Positions 26,011 through 33,399 of a stretch of DNA of 64,000 nt are shown here, piece after piece (the stretch's first letter is position 1; every line of letters begins with the position of its first letter). The notes beneath the pieces are model-generated. The model saw only the letters and a program-made list of their open reading frames with translations. It did not search any database and was not told where the DNA came from. This stretch comes from Stenotrophomonas maltophilia. Its GTDB lineage: Bacteria > Pseudomonadota > Gammaproteobacteria > Xanthomonadales > Xanthomonadaceae. The stretch is from positions 1 through 64,000 of the forward strand of contig NZ_RXLZ01000021.1 in assembly GCF_003970865.1 (NCBI RefSeq). Direction: 5' to 3'. The position numbers and the translations under genes were made by a program.

Positions 26011-26781
26011 CTCCTGCCGCGTCCACCCGAACCGCTGCGCGGCCCAGATCTCCAGCACCACCAGCAGCGCGATGACCAGCAGCGGCAGCAGCAGCCCGAA
26101 GTACACGCCGGGCATCATGCCGTTGATCTGCGCCTTCACCAGCCGCAGCACGCCACGGGTGTGCAGCAGCTCATCCACATGCATGGTCAGCGCCTCACGC
26201 ACCACCTTGGGTTCCAGGCCCACGGTGCCGGCCTTGTCCACCAGCGTGTCTTCCACCATGCCGCGCAGCAGGCCTTCGCGCACCTTGCCGATCACCCAGC
26301 CGGTGCCGCGTGCCAACGGGCCATTGCCAAGACGATCAAGGCCGGGCAACGGATGTTCGCTGAGGTAGGCCGAAGCGATGGTATCGGCCACGTCACCCAC
26401 CGTGCCCTGGCTTCGCAAAGCCTCGCGCATGCGCGGGTCGTCCAGCGAATCGGTGAAGCCTTCGCTCCAGCCTTCCACCAGGGTCTGCAGGTGCGGCTGG
26501 AAATGATCGAGCTGCTTGAACAGCGCGCGATGCGCACCAGCAGTGAAGCCCAGCTGCAGGCCGAAGAAGGCGGTGGCCAGCGGCAGCACCACCACGTAGC
26601 TGGCAAGCAGCCAGTGATGCCAGCGCTTGCGCCGCTGCAACCAACCACGGCGGTGCAGCCCGCGCCAGGCGACGATGCCCAGCACCAGGCCAAGCAACGT
26701 GCCTAGCACGCTGCCGCCCACCAGATCGAGCACGCTCAGGCCCGACCAGAATTCGTTCAACCAGTACTGCGCGTCCTGCAT
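25960..26781 (-). CDS. Inner-membrane protein of unknown function
   Basis: The 273-residue product has membrane segments at about 17-40, 57-80 and 222-246, with a large soluble domain between the second and third, rich in helices. No catalytic motif is visible and I do not recognise the family. Its last residues, including VVPAAGRQL, are encoded by a SMAG repeat, so the original C-terminus has probably been replaced or extended when the repeat inserted. It is convergent with the siderophore reductase gene. Confidence 0.65.
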   Translation of the reverse strand: MQDAQYWLNEFWSGLSVLDLVGGSVLGTLLGLVLGIVAWRGLHRRGWLQRRKRWHHWLLASYVVVLPLATAFFGLQLGFTAGAHRALFKQLDHFQPHLQTLVEGWSEGFTDSLDDPRMREALRSQGTVGDVADTIASAYLSEHPLPGLDRLGNGPLARGTGWVIGKVREGLLRGMVEDTLVDKAGTVGLEPKVVREALTMHVDELLHTRGVLRLVKAQINGMMPGVYFGLLLPLLVIALLVVLEIWAAQRFGWTRQEVVPAAGRQLQVPAEGS

Positions 26782-26816
26782 GGGTCTTCCTTCCGTGGGT
26801 GATACAGCGGGCCATT

Positions 26817-26910
26817 GTAGAGGCGAGCCGATGCTCGGCTGCTCTTCGTTCCGCCATCGGAGAACCCTCGCGCTGCGCGCGATGAGCCGAGCATGGGCTC
26901 GGCTCTACAG
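26817..26910. repeat. GTAG-type repeat pair (AGCCGAGC family)
   Basis: GTAGAGgCGAGCCGATGCTCGGCT begins at 26817 and an inverse copy ending CTAC closes at 26910. This is a second sequence family of GTAG-headed hairpins. Confidence 0.75.
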
Positions 26911-26990
26911 GGATTCCGACACCCGGTTCAACGCATTACCCGGCAAGCAATGCGACAATCGCGCTCCTTTCCTGCAGCAACGAGGCCCAC

Positions 26991-27392
26991 ATGGCCAAAC
27001 TGACCCTGGCCAGCGTGGACGCGCTGCGTACCCGCTTTGCCGATGACGCCGCCTGCGATGCGGCTCTGGCCGCGTTCGCCGACACCGCTACGCTGCGCAC
27101 GCCGCTGCGTGAGCTGGTGGAGGCACAGCACCGCTACCTGCAGGCCGAATTCGAAGTGGCGCAGGTGGCCGATGTGCTGCGCCGCGACCAGAAGTACGCG
27201 CCGGTGGGCCGGCCTTCGATCAACATCGTGCAGCTGCGCAAGCAGCAGGCCGCGACCAAGCAGGCCGCGCTGATCGCACGCCAGGTGGTGGCGCAGGCCG
27301 CGCAGACCTTCGTGCGCGTGAGCGGGCTGGCGGTGAAAGCCAAGCAGAGCCCGAGCGAGGCGTGCATGGCATGGTTGGGCGCGCTGCGCTGA
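26991..27392 (+). CDS. Conserved-looking hypothetical protein
   Basis: The 133-residue product is alanine- and glutamine-rich and predicted helical, with a coiled-coil-like middle (EAQHRYLQAEFEVAQVADVL) and QLRKQQAATKQAALIARQV. There is no export signal. Start ATG 26991 has a weak ACGAGG site. Codon use is that of the core genome, which supports expression; function unknown. Confidence 0.65.
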   Translation: MAKLTLASVDALRTRFADDAACDAALAAFADTATLRTPLRELVEAQHRYLQAEFEVAQVADVLRRDQKYAPVGRPSINIVQLRKQQAATKQAALIARQVVAQAAQTFVRVSGLAVKAKQSPSEACMAWLGALR

Positions 27393-27405
27393 GCGCGCGT
27401 ACCCG

Positions 27406-27556
27406 GTAGTGGCCAACCTTGGTTGGCCTGCGGAGTGCCCGTGTGCCAACGAAGGTTGGCATCTACCAACGCGCTCTCCGGCCCGCATGAACCGGTAGTG
27501 GCCAACCTTGGTTGGCCTGCGGAGTGCCCGTGCGCCAACCAAGGTTGGCATCTACC
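27406..27556. repeat. Tandem duplication of a composite GTAG repeat
   Basis: Two nearly identical copies of a composite element (GTAGTGGCCAACCTTGGTTG ... CATCTAC) lie at 27406-27475 and 27495-27555, period about 89 bases. Each copy is itself an inverted pair of hairpins. Confidence 0.85.
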
Positions 27557-27577
27557 AACGCGTGTTCCCCGGGACCC

Positions 27578-27609
27578 AAAAAGAAGGCCCGCTTTTCAGC
27601 GGGCCTTCT
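27578..27609 (-). terminator. Terminator of the yceI-like gene
   Basis: GAAGGCCCGCT pairs with AGCGGGCCTTC; on the minus strand the stem is followed by TTTTT. It lies 30 bases after the stop at 27639. Confidence 0.85.
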
Positions 27610-27638
27610 GCCTTCTCACGACGAGTGAGTGGGGTGCA

Positions 27639-28346
27639 TCAAGCAGCCGGCTTTTCGCCGGTGGCTTCGGTGGTGATGCGGATCTTCACTTCATCGCTGA
27701 CGTTCGGGGCATACGCGCCGACGCCGAAATCGCTGCGCTTCAGGGTGGTGGTGGCGTCAAAGCCGGCGGCCGGAACCTTGGCCATCGGGTGCTCGCCGCC
27801 GCCGTTGACGGTGACGTCCAGGGTGACCGGCTTGGTGATGCCCTTGATGGTCAGGTCACCGGTGACGGTCAGCTTGTTGGTGCCAGCAGCTTCCACCTTG
27901 GTGCTCTTGAAGGTGGCATCGGCGAACTTGGCGGCGTCGAAGAAGTCGGCGCTCTTCAGATGCTCGTCGAACTTGGCGGTGAAGCTGTTCAGGCCGCTCA
28001 GCGGCAGCTTCACTTCCACGGTGGACTTGGTCACGTCGGCGGCGTCGTACACCAGGGTGCCTTCAACGTTGCCGAAGTGCGCGCTCGGGTTGGAGAAGCC
28101 GAAGTGGCTCCACTGGGCCAGCACGTCGGTGTGGGTCGGGTCCAGCTTGTAGGTGCCCGAGGCGATCTGGATCGCTTCGGCGGCCGGCGCGGCGGCAGCG
28201 GCGTCGGCGGCCGGGGTGGCAGCCTGCTCGGTGGTAGCCGGGGCGGCGGCATCGGCAGCCGGGGCAGCGGTGTCGGCCGGCTTGGAGCAGGCGGCGATGG
28301 CCAGGGTCAGGGCCAGCGGCAGCAGCAGTTTACGGGTGGCGCTCAT
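27639..28346 (-). CDS. YceI-family lipoprotein
   Basis: The 235-residue product has a lipobox LAIAAC (Cys20), an Ala/Pro/Thr-rich linker (21-60) and a YceI lipocalin-like domain: GTYKLDPTHTDVLAQWSHFG, then DLTIKGITKPVTLDVT, and the closing FGVGAYAPNVSDEVKIRI. YceI proteins bind long isoprenoids in the periplasm. Because of the lipid anchor this one is membrane-tethered, unlike soluble E. coli YceI. It is monocistronic with its own terminator. Function of the bound lipid is unknown. Confidence 0.9.
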   Translation of the reverse strand: MSATRKLLLPLALTLAIAACSKPADTAAPAADAAAPATTEQAATPAADAAAAAPAAEAIQIASGTYKLDPTHTDVLAQWSHFGFSNPSAHFGNVEGTLVYDAADVTKSTVEVKLPLSGLNSFTAKFDEHLKSADFFDAAKFADATFKSTKVEAAGTNKLTVTGDLTIKGITKPVTLDVTVNGGGEHPMAKVPAAGFDATTTLKRSDFGVGAYAPNVSDEVKIRITTEATGEKPAA

Positions 28347-28432
28347 CTGAGGAACTCTCCGGATCGTAGGGTGGGTACACGGTGCAGCAAGAGCCTGCCA
28401 CGGGACGGCAGGCCCGAAACCGATACAGCGAC

Positions 28433-29023
28433 TTACGCGATGCGCGCCGCTTCGTCGAACGACAGGCGCGGCAGACGCGGGAACAGGCCCGCCGAGTCAC
28501 CGTAACCCAGGTTGACCAGGAAATTCGACTTGATGGAGGTGCCGGCGAAGAAGGCTTCATCCACCTTGGCTGCATCGAAGCCCGACATCGGGCCGGCATC
28601 CAGGCCCAGCGCGCGTGCGGCCAGGATCAGGTAGGCGCCCTGCAGGCTGCCGTTGCGGATGGCGGCTTCGTGGCGGCCTTCCTGCGGGCCGTCGAACCAG
28701 GCCTTGGCATCGGTGTGCGGGAACAGGTACGGCAGCTTCTCGTGGAAGTCCAGGTCGAAACCGATGATGACGGTGACCGGGGCGGCCATGGTCTTGTCGT
28801 GGTTGCCTTCGGACAGGGCCGGGGCCAGCTTGGCCTTGGCTTCCTTCGAGGTGACGAAGACGAAGCGGGCCGGCGTGGTGTTGGCGGCGGTCGGGCCCCA
28901 CTTCACCAGGTCATACAGTTCCTGCAGCAGGCTGGCCGGGACCGGCTTGTCGAGGAAAGCGTTCTGGGTGCGGGCAGTGCGGAACAGCTGGTCGAGGGCA
29001 GCAGCGTCGAGCGCGTGGGACAT
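28433..29023 (-). CDS. Nitroreductase-family protein, RutE/malonic semialdehyde reductase-like
   Basis: The 196-residue product starts at ATG 29023 with GGAG 8 bases before it; an upstream in-frame ATG at 29107 lacks a site. It has [57 protein letters not shown] and [13 protein letters not shown], the FMN-binding pattern of the RutE/YdfG-like nitroreductase subgroup annotated as malonic semialdehyde reductase. The rest of the rut pyrimidine pathway is not in the window, so the physiological substrate is uncertain. It is probably monocistronic. Confidence 0.85.
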   Translation of the reverse strand: MSHALDAAALDQLFRTARTQNAFLDKPVPASLLQELYDLVKWGPTAANTTPARFVFVTSKEAKAKLAPALSEGNHDKTMAAPVTVIIGFDLDFHEKLPYLFPHTDAKAWFDGPQEGRHEAAIRNGSLQGAYLILAARALGLDAGPMSGFDAAKVDEAFFAGTSIKSNFLVNLGYGDSAGLFPRLPRLSFDEAARIA

Positions 29024-29143
29024 CGGTGGATCTCCAGGGCGGCGAAGGGAAGTCAGTGCCCGCGGGCGGCGCGGGGCGAAACGACGAGCCGCAGTGTAGA
29101 GTGTCACGACTGTTGCAACACCCAGCAGGGCTGAAACGAATTA

Positions 29144-30109
29144 ATGCCACAGGTGAAACGATCGAGTGCGCCCTGGACGGTCACGGACGGCCGTGCCGGC
29201 AATGTCCGCCAGGCGGTCGCGCTGGCCTCTGCGCTGCGCCAGGGCACCCATCGGCCGCTGGTCCTGCAGCCCCGCGCACCCTGGCGCTGGCTGTCGCCGC
29301 GGCGGCTGCCCGGTGATGTGAACGGCTACGGCGAGGCATTCGCGACGCTGGCCACGGACGCCCCGCCGCTGGCGATCGGCTGTGGCCGTCAGGCCGCCGG
29401 CGCACTGCGCGTGCTGCGCGCACGTGGCAGCCAGGTGGTGCAGATCCTCGACCCGCGCATCAACGCCCGCCACTGGGATGTGGTGGTGGTGCCCGAACAC
29501 GATGCCCTGCGTGGCAGCAACGTGCTGACCCTGCTCGGCAGCCTCAACCCGGTGGACGACGACTGGCTGGCCTGGGGCCGCGCCGCGTTCGCTGGCTTCA
29601 GTACCCTGCCCGGCCCGCGCACCGCGCTGCTGGTGGGCGGGCCGACGCCGCTGGCGCCCTGGGACGAGACCGCGATGGTGGGCGTGTTCCAGGCGCTGGC
29701 CGAGCAGATCCGCAGCGAAGGCGGCAGCCTGCTGGCCACCACCTCGCGACGCACGCCGCCGGCCTTGGCTGAGATCCTGCGCGCGACGTTCGCCGACCTG
29801 CCGCATGTGATCTGGGGCGACGGCGGTGACGGTACCAATCCTTATGGCGGCCTGCTCGGCTGGGCCAACCGCGTGGTGGTCTCGCCCGATTCGGTGAACC
29901 TGCTGTCCGAAGCCTGCGCCACGCGCATGCCGGTGATGGTGGCGCTGGCCGATACCGTGCAGGGCCGGCTGGCACGCTTCCAGCAGCAGCTGCGCGAGCG
30001 CGGCCGGCTGCAGGCGCATTGGCTGGACTGGCAGTACGACCGCATCGAACCACTGCGCGAGACCGCGCGGGTGGCGGCGGAAGTGAAACAGCGCCTGGCA
30101 TTGGGGTAG
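29144..30109 (+). CDS. ELM1/GtrOC1-family protein (DUF1022-like)
   Basis: The 321-residue product begins WTVTDGRAGNVRQAVALA, the ELM1-family N-terminal signature, and continues with IGCGRQAAGALRVLR, VVVVPEHDALRGSNVL, LVGGPTP and VVVSPDSVNLLSEACATRMPV, which resembles the nucleotide-sugar-binding half of GT-B glycosyltransferases. In plants the family was tied to mitochondrial fission; in bacteria it sits near lipid A and envelope genes, so an envelope glycosyltransferase role is likely but unproven. The stop codon TAG is the TAG of a SMAG element's GTAG head. Confidence 0.8.
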   Translation: MPQVKRSSAPWTVTDGRAGNVRQAVALASALRQGTHRPLVLQPRAPWRWLSPRRLPGDVNGYGEAFATLATDAPPLAIGCGRQAAGALRVLRARGSQVVQILDPRINARHWDVVVVPEHDALRGSNVLTLLGSLNPVDDDWLAWGRAAFAGFSTLPGPRTALLVGGPTPLAPWDETAMVGVFQALAEQIRSEGGSLLATTSRRTPPALAEILRATFADLPHVIWGDGGDGTNPYGGLLGWANRVVVSPDSVNLLSEACATRMPVMVALADTVQGRLARFQQQLRERGRLQAHWLDWQYDRIEPLRETARVAAEVKQRLALG

Positions 30110-30129
30110 TGCCGGCCGCTGGCCGGCAA
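30106..30129 (+). repeat. SMAG repeat supplying a stop codon
   Basis: GTAG plus the hairpin GTGCCGGCCGCTGGCCGGCA; bases 30107-30109 are the stop of the upstream gene. Confidence 0.9.
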
Positions 30130-30237
30130 TCCTGGGCGCCTGGCATCACGGTGGTGCCGGATGCGCAGCGATTTCTGAACATTTCGATCCGCCCGCACCG
30201 TTAGAGTCCAGCTTCCCCCATCACGCTGAACGTCTTC

Positions 30238-30468
30238 ATGCGCACCCTGCTCCTGCTGCCCCTGGCCCTGCTCGCTGCCTGCTCCACCACGCCCACCGAG
30301 CTGGATCCGATCTCGTATCAATGCCAGCAGCAGCTGGACGCTTACCGCGAGCAGCCGGCGCTGCGCGATCCGAAGACTGGCGAGCGCCCGCCGCTGCCGG
30401 TGGCCCCGATCAGCGATGCCTGCGACAAGGAACTCCAACGCAAGGGCGTGGATCGTCCGCTGCGCTGA
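30238..30468 (+). CDS. Small lipoprotein
   Basis: The 76-residue product has the signal MRTLLLLPLALLAAC with lipobox LAAC (Cys15), giving a 62-residue mature lipoprotein with two further cysteines (CQQQL and DACDKEL) that could form a disulfide. No family recognised. It precedes the DUF2145 gene by 48 bases and may be its operon leader. Confidence 0.7.
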   Translation: MRTLLLLPLALLAACSTTPTELDPISYQCQQQLDAYREQPALRDPKTGERPPLPVAPISDACDKELQRKGVDRPLR

Positions 30469-30516
30469 GCAGCGTATGATCGGCGCGCGGGCCTGCCCGC
30501 CGTTGAAGGTATCGAC

Positions 30517-31368
30517 ATGGATCGTTTTTCCCGCCTGCCCCGCGCCGCGCTGCTGATCGCCAGCCTGCTGGCGACCGCACCGGCCTGGGCCAACAGCACC
30601 GAGTGCCGCGAGCGCTACCCGAGCGTGGCGTCGCAGGCGGCAATGCTGGACGTGGCCTGGACCACCGCCGAGCGCCTGGACGCGCTGCCTGATGTTGACG
30701 TGGTGGTGGCCGCACGCGGTGGCCAGGACCTGAGCCGCTATGGCCTGCGCCACAGCCACCTGGCGTTCCTGCTGCGCGAGGACGACGGCCGCTGGCGCGC
30801 GATGCACCTGCTCAACCGCTGCAAGACCGACAGCTCGCAGCTGTACCACGAAGGGCTGGGCAACTTCGTCGGCGAGAGCGGCGGCCATACCGACCTGCGC
30901 ATCGGCGTGCCGTCGGCACCACTGCGTGCCGCGCTGAAGGCGATGCTGGTGTCGCCGTCGATCCAGCCCAAGGCACTGCACGAGACCAGGTACAACGTGG
31001 TCGCCTACCCCTTCGCCACCGACTACCAGAACTCCAACCAGTGGGTGCTGGAAGTGCTGGCCGCGGCGATGGCGCAGATCGAAGGCGCGCCGGCCATCGT
31101 CAAGCGCGAACAGGCGCAGCAATGGCTGCGCCAGCAGAAGTACCAGCCCAGCGTGCTGCATATCGGCCTGGGCAAGCGCGTGGGTGCGCGCCTGTTCGTA
31201 GCCAACGCCACCACCACCGACCATCCGGCCGGCGAACGCATCTCCGGCAACTATTCGGTGGTGACGGTGGAGTCGGTGTTCGATTTCCTGCACCAGCGCA
31301 GCCAGCTGCAGCAGGAACTGGTGATCCCCCATGTGCCGGTAGCCGGTGCTGCCGCCGCCACGCCCTGA
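30517..31368 (+). CDS. DUF2145 exported protein
   Basis: The 283-residue product has a signal peptide (1-25, ending AWA) and matches the DUF2145 pattern: GQDLSRYGLRHSHLAFLLR, then LNRCKTDSSQLYHEGLGNF and YNVVAYPFATDYQNSNQWVLE. The HSHLAF context resembles the His-containing strand of permuted papain-like proteins, but a catalytic Cys is not certain. It is followed after 19 bases by two paralogous exported proteins, suggesting a three-gene periplasmic module. Role unknown. Confidence 0.8.
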   Translation: MDRFSRLPRAALLIASLLATAPAWANSTECRERYPSVASQAAMLDVAWTTAERLDALPDVDVVVAARGGQDLSRYGLRHSHLAFLLREDDGRWRAMHLLNRCKTDSSQLYHEGLGNFVGESGGHTDLRIGVPSAPLRAALKAMLVSPSIQPKALHETRYNVVAYPFATDYQNSNQWVLEVLAAAMAQIEGAPAIVKREQAQQWLRQQKYQPSVLHIGLGKRVGARLFVANATTTDHPAGERISGNYSVVTVESVFDFLHQRSQLQQELVIPHVPVAGAAAATP

Positions 31369-31387
31369 ATCCAGCAAGGAGAACGAC

Positions 31388-31891
31388 ATGCGTACCCTGC
31401 CCGCCGTCCTGATGCCGATGCTGATCGTCGCGAGCCTGGCCTGGTCCACGGCCGCCCATGCGGAGCGCCGCATCGTGATCATCCATGACCCGGGTCCGCA
31501 GGGGCCGAGCCTGGAGATGTCCACGCAGATGGTGACCTCGGCACGCGCGGCGGCGGCGAAGGAAGCCCAGGATGCCGCCGATGCTGGCCAGCCGCTGGCG
31601 CGCCCGCAGCAGATCAAGCTGCCGCAGATGCAGGTAAGCGCCATCGCCACCACCGTGGATGGCCGCCGCGAAGTGCTGCTGCGTGATGCCAACGACCCGC
31701 AGAACACCGCGTCGATGCAGTACCCGCGCGGCATCGGTGATCCCGCCGTGCAGTTCACCGTGGGCCAGACCGTGAACTTCGAGCCGACCGGCGCCGACCA
31801 GGGCTGGCAGCTGAAGGACAACCAGGGCCGCCCGCTGGAATACCTGCCCGAGGCCACCGGCCCGCGCGACATCTTCGATACCCGGCGCTGA
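31388..31891 (+). CDS. Exported protein, paralog of the next gene
   Basis: From ATG 31388, with AAGGAG ahead of it, the product has 167 residues: signal peptide (1-25), an Ala-rich helical stretch, then a beta-domain with VDGRREVLLRDANDPQNTAS, FTVGQTVNFEPTGADQGWQL and GRPLEYLP. The same layout recurs in the next gene, so the two arose by duplication. No family is recognised. Likely co-transcribed with the DUF2145 gene. Confidence 0.7.
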   Translation: MRTLPAVLMPMLIVASLAWSTAAHAERRIVIIHDPGPQGPSLEMSTQMVTSARAAAAKEAQDAADAGQPLARPQQIKLPQMQVSAIATTVDGRREVLLRDANDPQNTASMQYPRGIGDPAVQFTVGQTVNFEPTGADQGWQLKDNQGRPLEYLPEATGPRDIFDTRR

Positions 31892-31922
31892 GCCGCCGTC
31901 CCCCCCTGACCAGGAGGTCTCC

Positions 31923-32438
31923 ATGTTCCGTTGCCTGCGCGTTCCCGCCACTGCCCTGCTGCTTTCGGCGCTGGTGGTACCCACCGTCCATGCCGGCGCC
32001 GCGCCGCAGCTGAACAGCGGCCAGACCAGCGTGCTGGTCACGTCGCTGATCGTGCTGTCGATTCCGTTGGCCACGTCGATGGGATTGGCCGAACTGTCCA
32101 AGGCCCCGTTCAAGGCCAGCGAGCGCAACGGCAAGGTCGCCGCACGCACGCCGGCGGTGCCGCTGCCGCCGATGGAGGTGAAGCAGGTCGCCACCACGCC
32201 AGCCGGTGAGCGCCAGGTGCACCTGCAGGTACCCGGCAAGGCCGACCAGACCGCAACGCTGCAATGGCCGGCGGCTGCAGGCGATGACCCGATTGCCGGA
32301 TTCGTCGTTGGCCAGCAGGTGCGCTTCGACCCGACCGACGCGGGTGCCGGCTGGACCGTGAAGAGCGCGCAGGGCCAGGCGCTGGCCTATGTGCCGACCG
32401 CCTACGCCGCTGGCGACGTGATGAGCGAAGCGCTGTAA
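31923..32438 (+). CDS. Exported protein, paralog of the previous gene
   Basis: The 171-residue product has a signal peptide (1-24, ending VHA) and a hydrophobic segment (about 35-55) that may keep it in the membrane. The C-terminal domain (GERQVHLQVPGKADQTATLQ, FVVGQQVRFDPTDAGAGWTV, GQALAYVP) parallels that of the preceding gene. AGGAGG lies a few bases before the ATG. Function unknown; duplicated pair in a periplasmic operon. Confidence 0.7.
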   Translation: MFRCLRVPATALLLSALVVPTVHAGAAPQLNSGQTSVLVTSLIVLSIPLATSMGLAELSKAPFKASERNGKVAARTPAVPLPPMEVKQVATTPAGERQVHLQVPGKADQTATLQWPAAAGDDPIAGFVVGQQVRFDPTDAGAGWTVKSAQGQALAYVPTAYAAGDVMSEAL

Positions 32439-32513
32439 AGCTGAACGACCGGTTTTGGCTTTGCCGCGGGCCGGGCGGATAATGGGCGATCCCCTTTGTC
32501 CCCGTGGCTCGCC

Positions 32514-33074
32514 ATGTCCGTGCGTCCTGCCCCTGTGTTTGCCCCACTGACCGCCCGCGCCCTGGTGCTGGCGGTGCTGGCCATGGGCGCGGTGGTGCTG
32601 CTGTCCAACGTACTGGTGCAGTACCCGATCAACGATTGGCTGACCTGGGGTGCCTTCAGCTATCCGGTCGCGTTCCTGGTCAGCAACCTGATCAACCGCC
32701 GCTTCGGCCCGGGCCCGGCGCGCCGCGTGGCGTGGATCGGCTTCCTGGTGGCGGTGCTGCTGTCGATCTGGGTGGCCACGCCGCGCATCGCCGTTGCCTC
32801 GTGTTCGGCCTTCATCGTGGCGCAGCTGCTGGACATCACCGTGTTCGACCGCTTGCGCCGTGGCAGCTGGTGGCGCGCACCGATGGTGGCCACCACCTGC
32901 AGTGCGACGGTGGATACCACCATTTTCTGGTCGATCGCATTTGCCGGCTCGGCGCTGCCGTGGGTGAGCTGGGCCGCCGGCGACCTGGCGGTGAAGCTGG
33001 CGATCGGCGTCTGCCTGCTGGCCCCGTTCCGCGCGTTGCTGTGGAAGATGGCGCCGCTGCGCACCACCAGCTGA
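32514..33074 (+). CDS. VUT-family membrane protein, queuosine-precursor transporter-like
   Basis: The 186-residue product from ATG 32514 has about six membrane segments and the VUT/YhhQ hallmarks WGAFSYPVAFLVSNLINRRFG and FIVAQLLDITVFDRLR, followed by SATVDTTIFWSIAFAG. E. coli YhhQ imports preQ0/preQ1 for queuosine synthesis; the same substrate is inferred. The gene lies just downstream of the paralog pair and is followed by a repeat cluster. Confidence 0.8.
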   Translation: MSVRPAPVFAPLTARALVLAVLAMGAVVLLSNVLVQYPINDWLTWGAFSYPVAFLVSNLINRRFGPGPARRVAWIGFLVAVLLSIWVATPRIAVASCSAFIVAQLLDITVFDRLRRGSWWRAPMVATTCSATVDTTIFWSIAFAGSALPWVSWAAGDLAVKLAIGVCLLAPFRALLWKMAPLRTTS

Positions 33075-33088
33075 CCGCACATGCTCTG

Positions 33089-33372
33089 GTAGGTGCCGAC
33101 CGTTGGTCGGCACGCTCCATCGGAGTTCATCACCGCTGACAGATTGTGCCGACCAACGGTCGGCACCCACCAGGAGCGGGCATCGCCAGGCCATAGCTCT
33201 GGTAGGTGCCAACCTTGGTTGGCGCTTGGCATTCATGCCAACCAAGGTTGGCATCTACCAACGGCGGGCCATCGCAGGGCCATTGATCCGGTGGGTGCCG
33301 ACCGTTGGTCGGCACGCCCTGCAGAACTCATCGCTGCCGACAGATTGTGCCGACCAACGGTCGGCACCCACC
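33089..33372. repeat. Cluster of six GTAG/GTGG-type hairpin repeats
   Basis: Alternating direct and inverted copies of GTAGGTGCCGACCGTTGGTC and GTAGGTGCCAACCTTGGTTG type hairpins fill the space between the VUT gene and glnE. Three inverted pairs are visible. Confidence 0.85.
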
Positions 33373-33399
33373 GAAAGTTGTTGCAGCATTTGCACCCAC

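Noticed and set aside
29842-33254. Long minus-strand frames opposite the ELM1 and DUF2145 gene set
   Set aside because: Arg/Ser/His-rich translations without domains; the plus-strand genes have signal peptides, ribosome sites and families.
33089-33372. CRISPR-like array of regular repeats
   Set aside because: Units are inverted hairpin pairs of the GTAG family with variable spacing and no unique spacers of constant length; no cas genes in the window.
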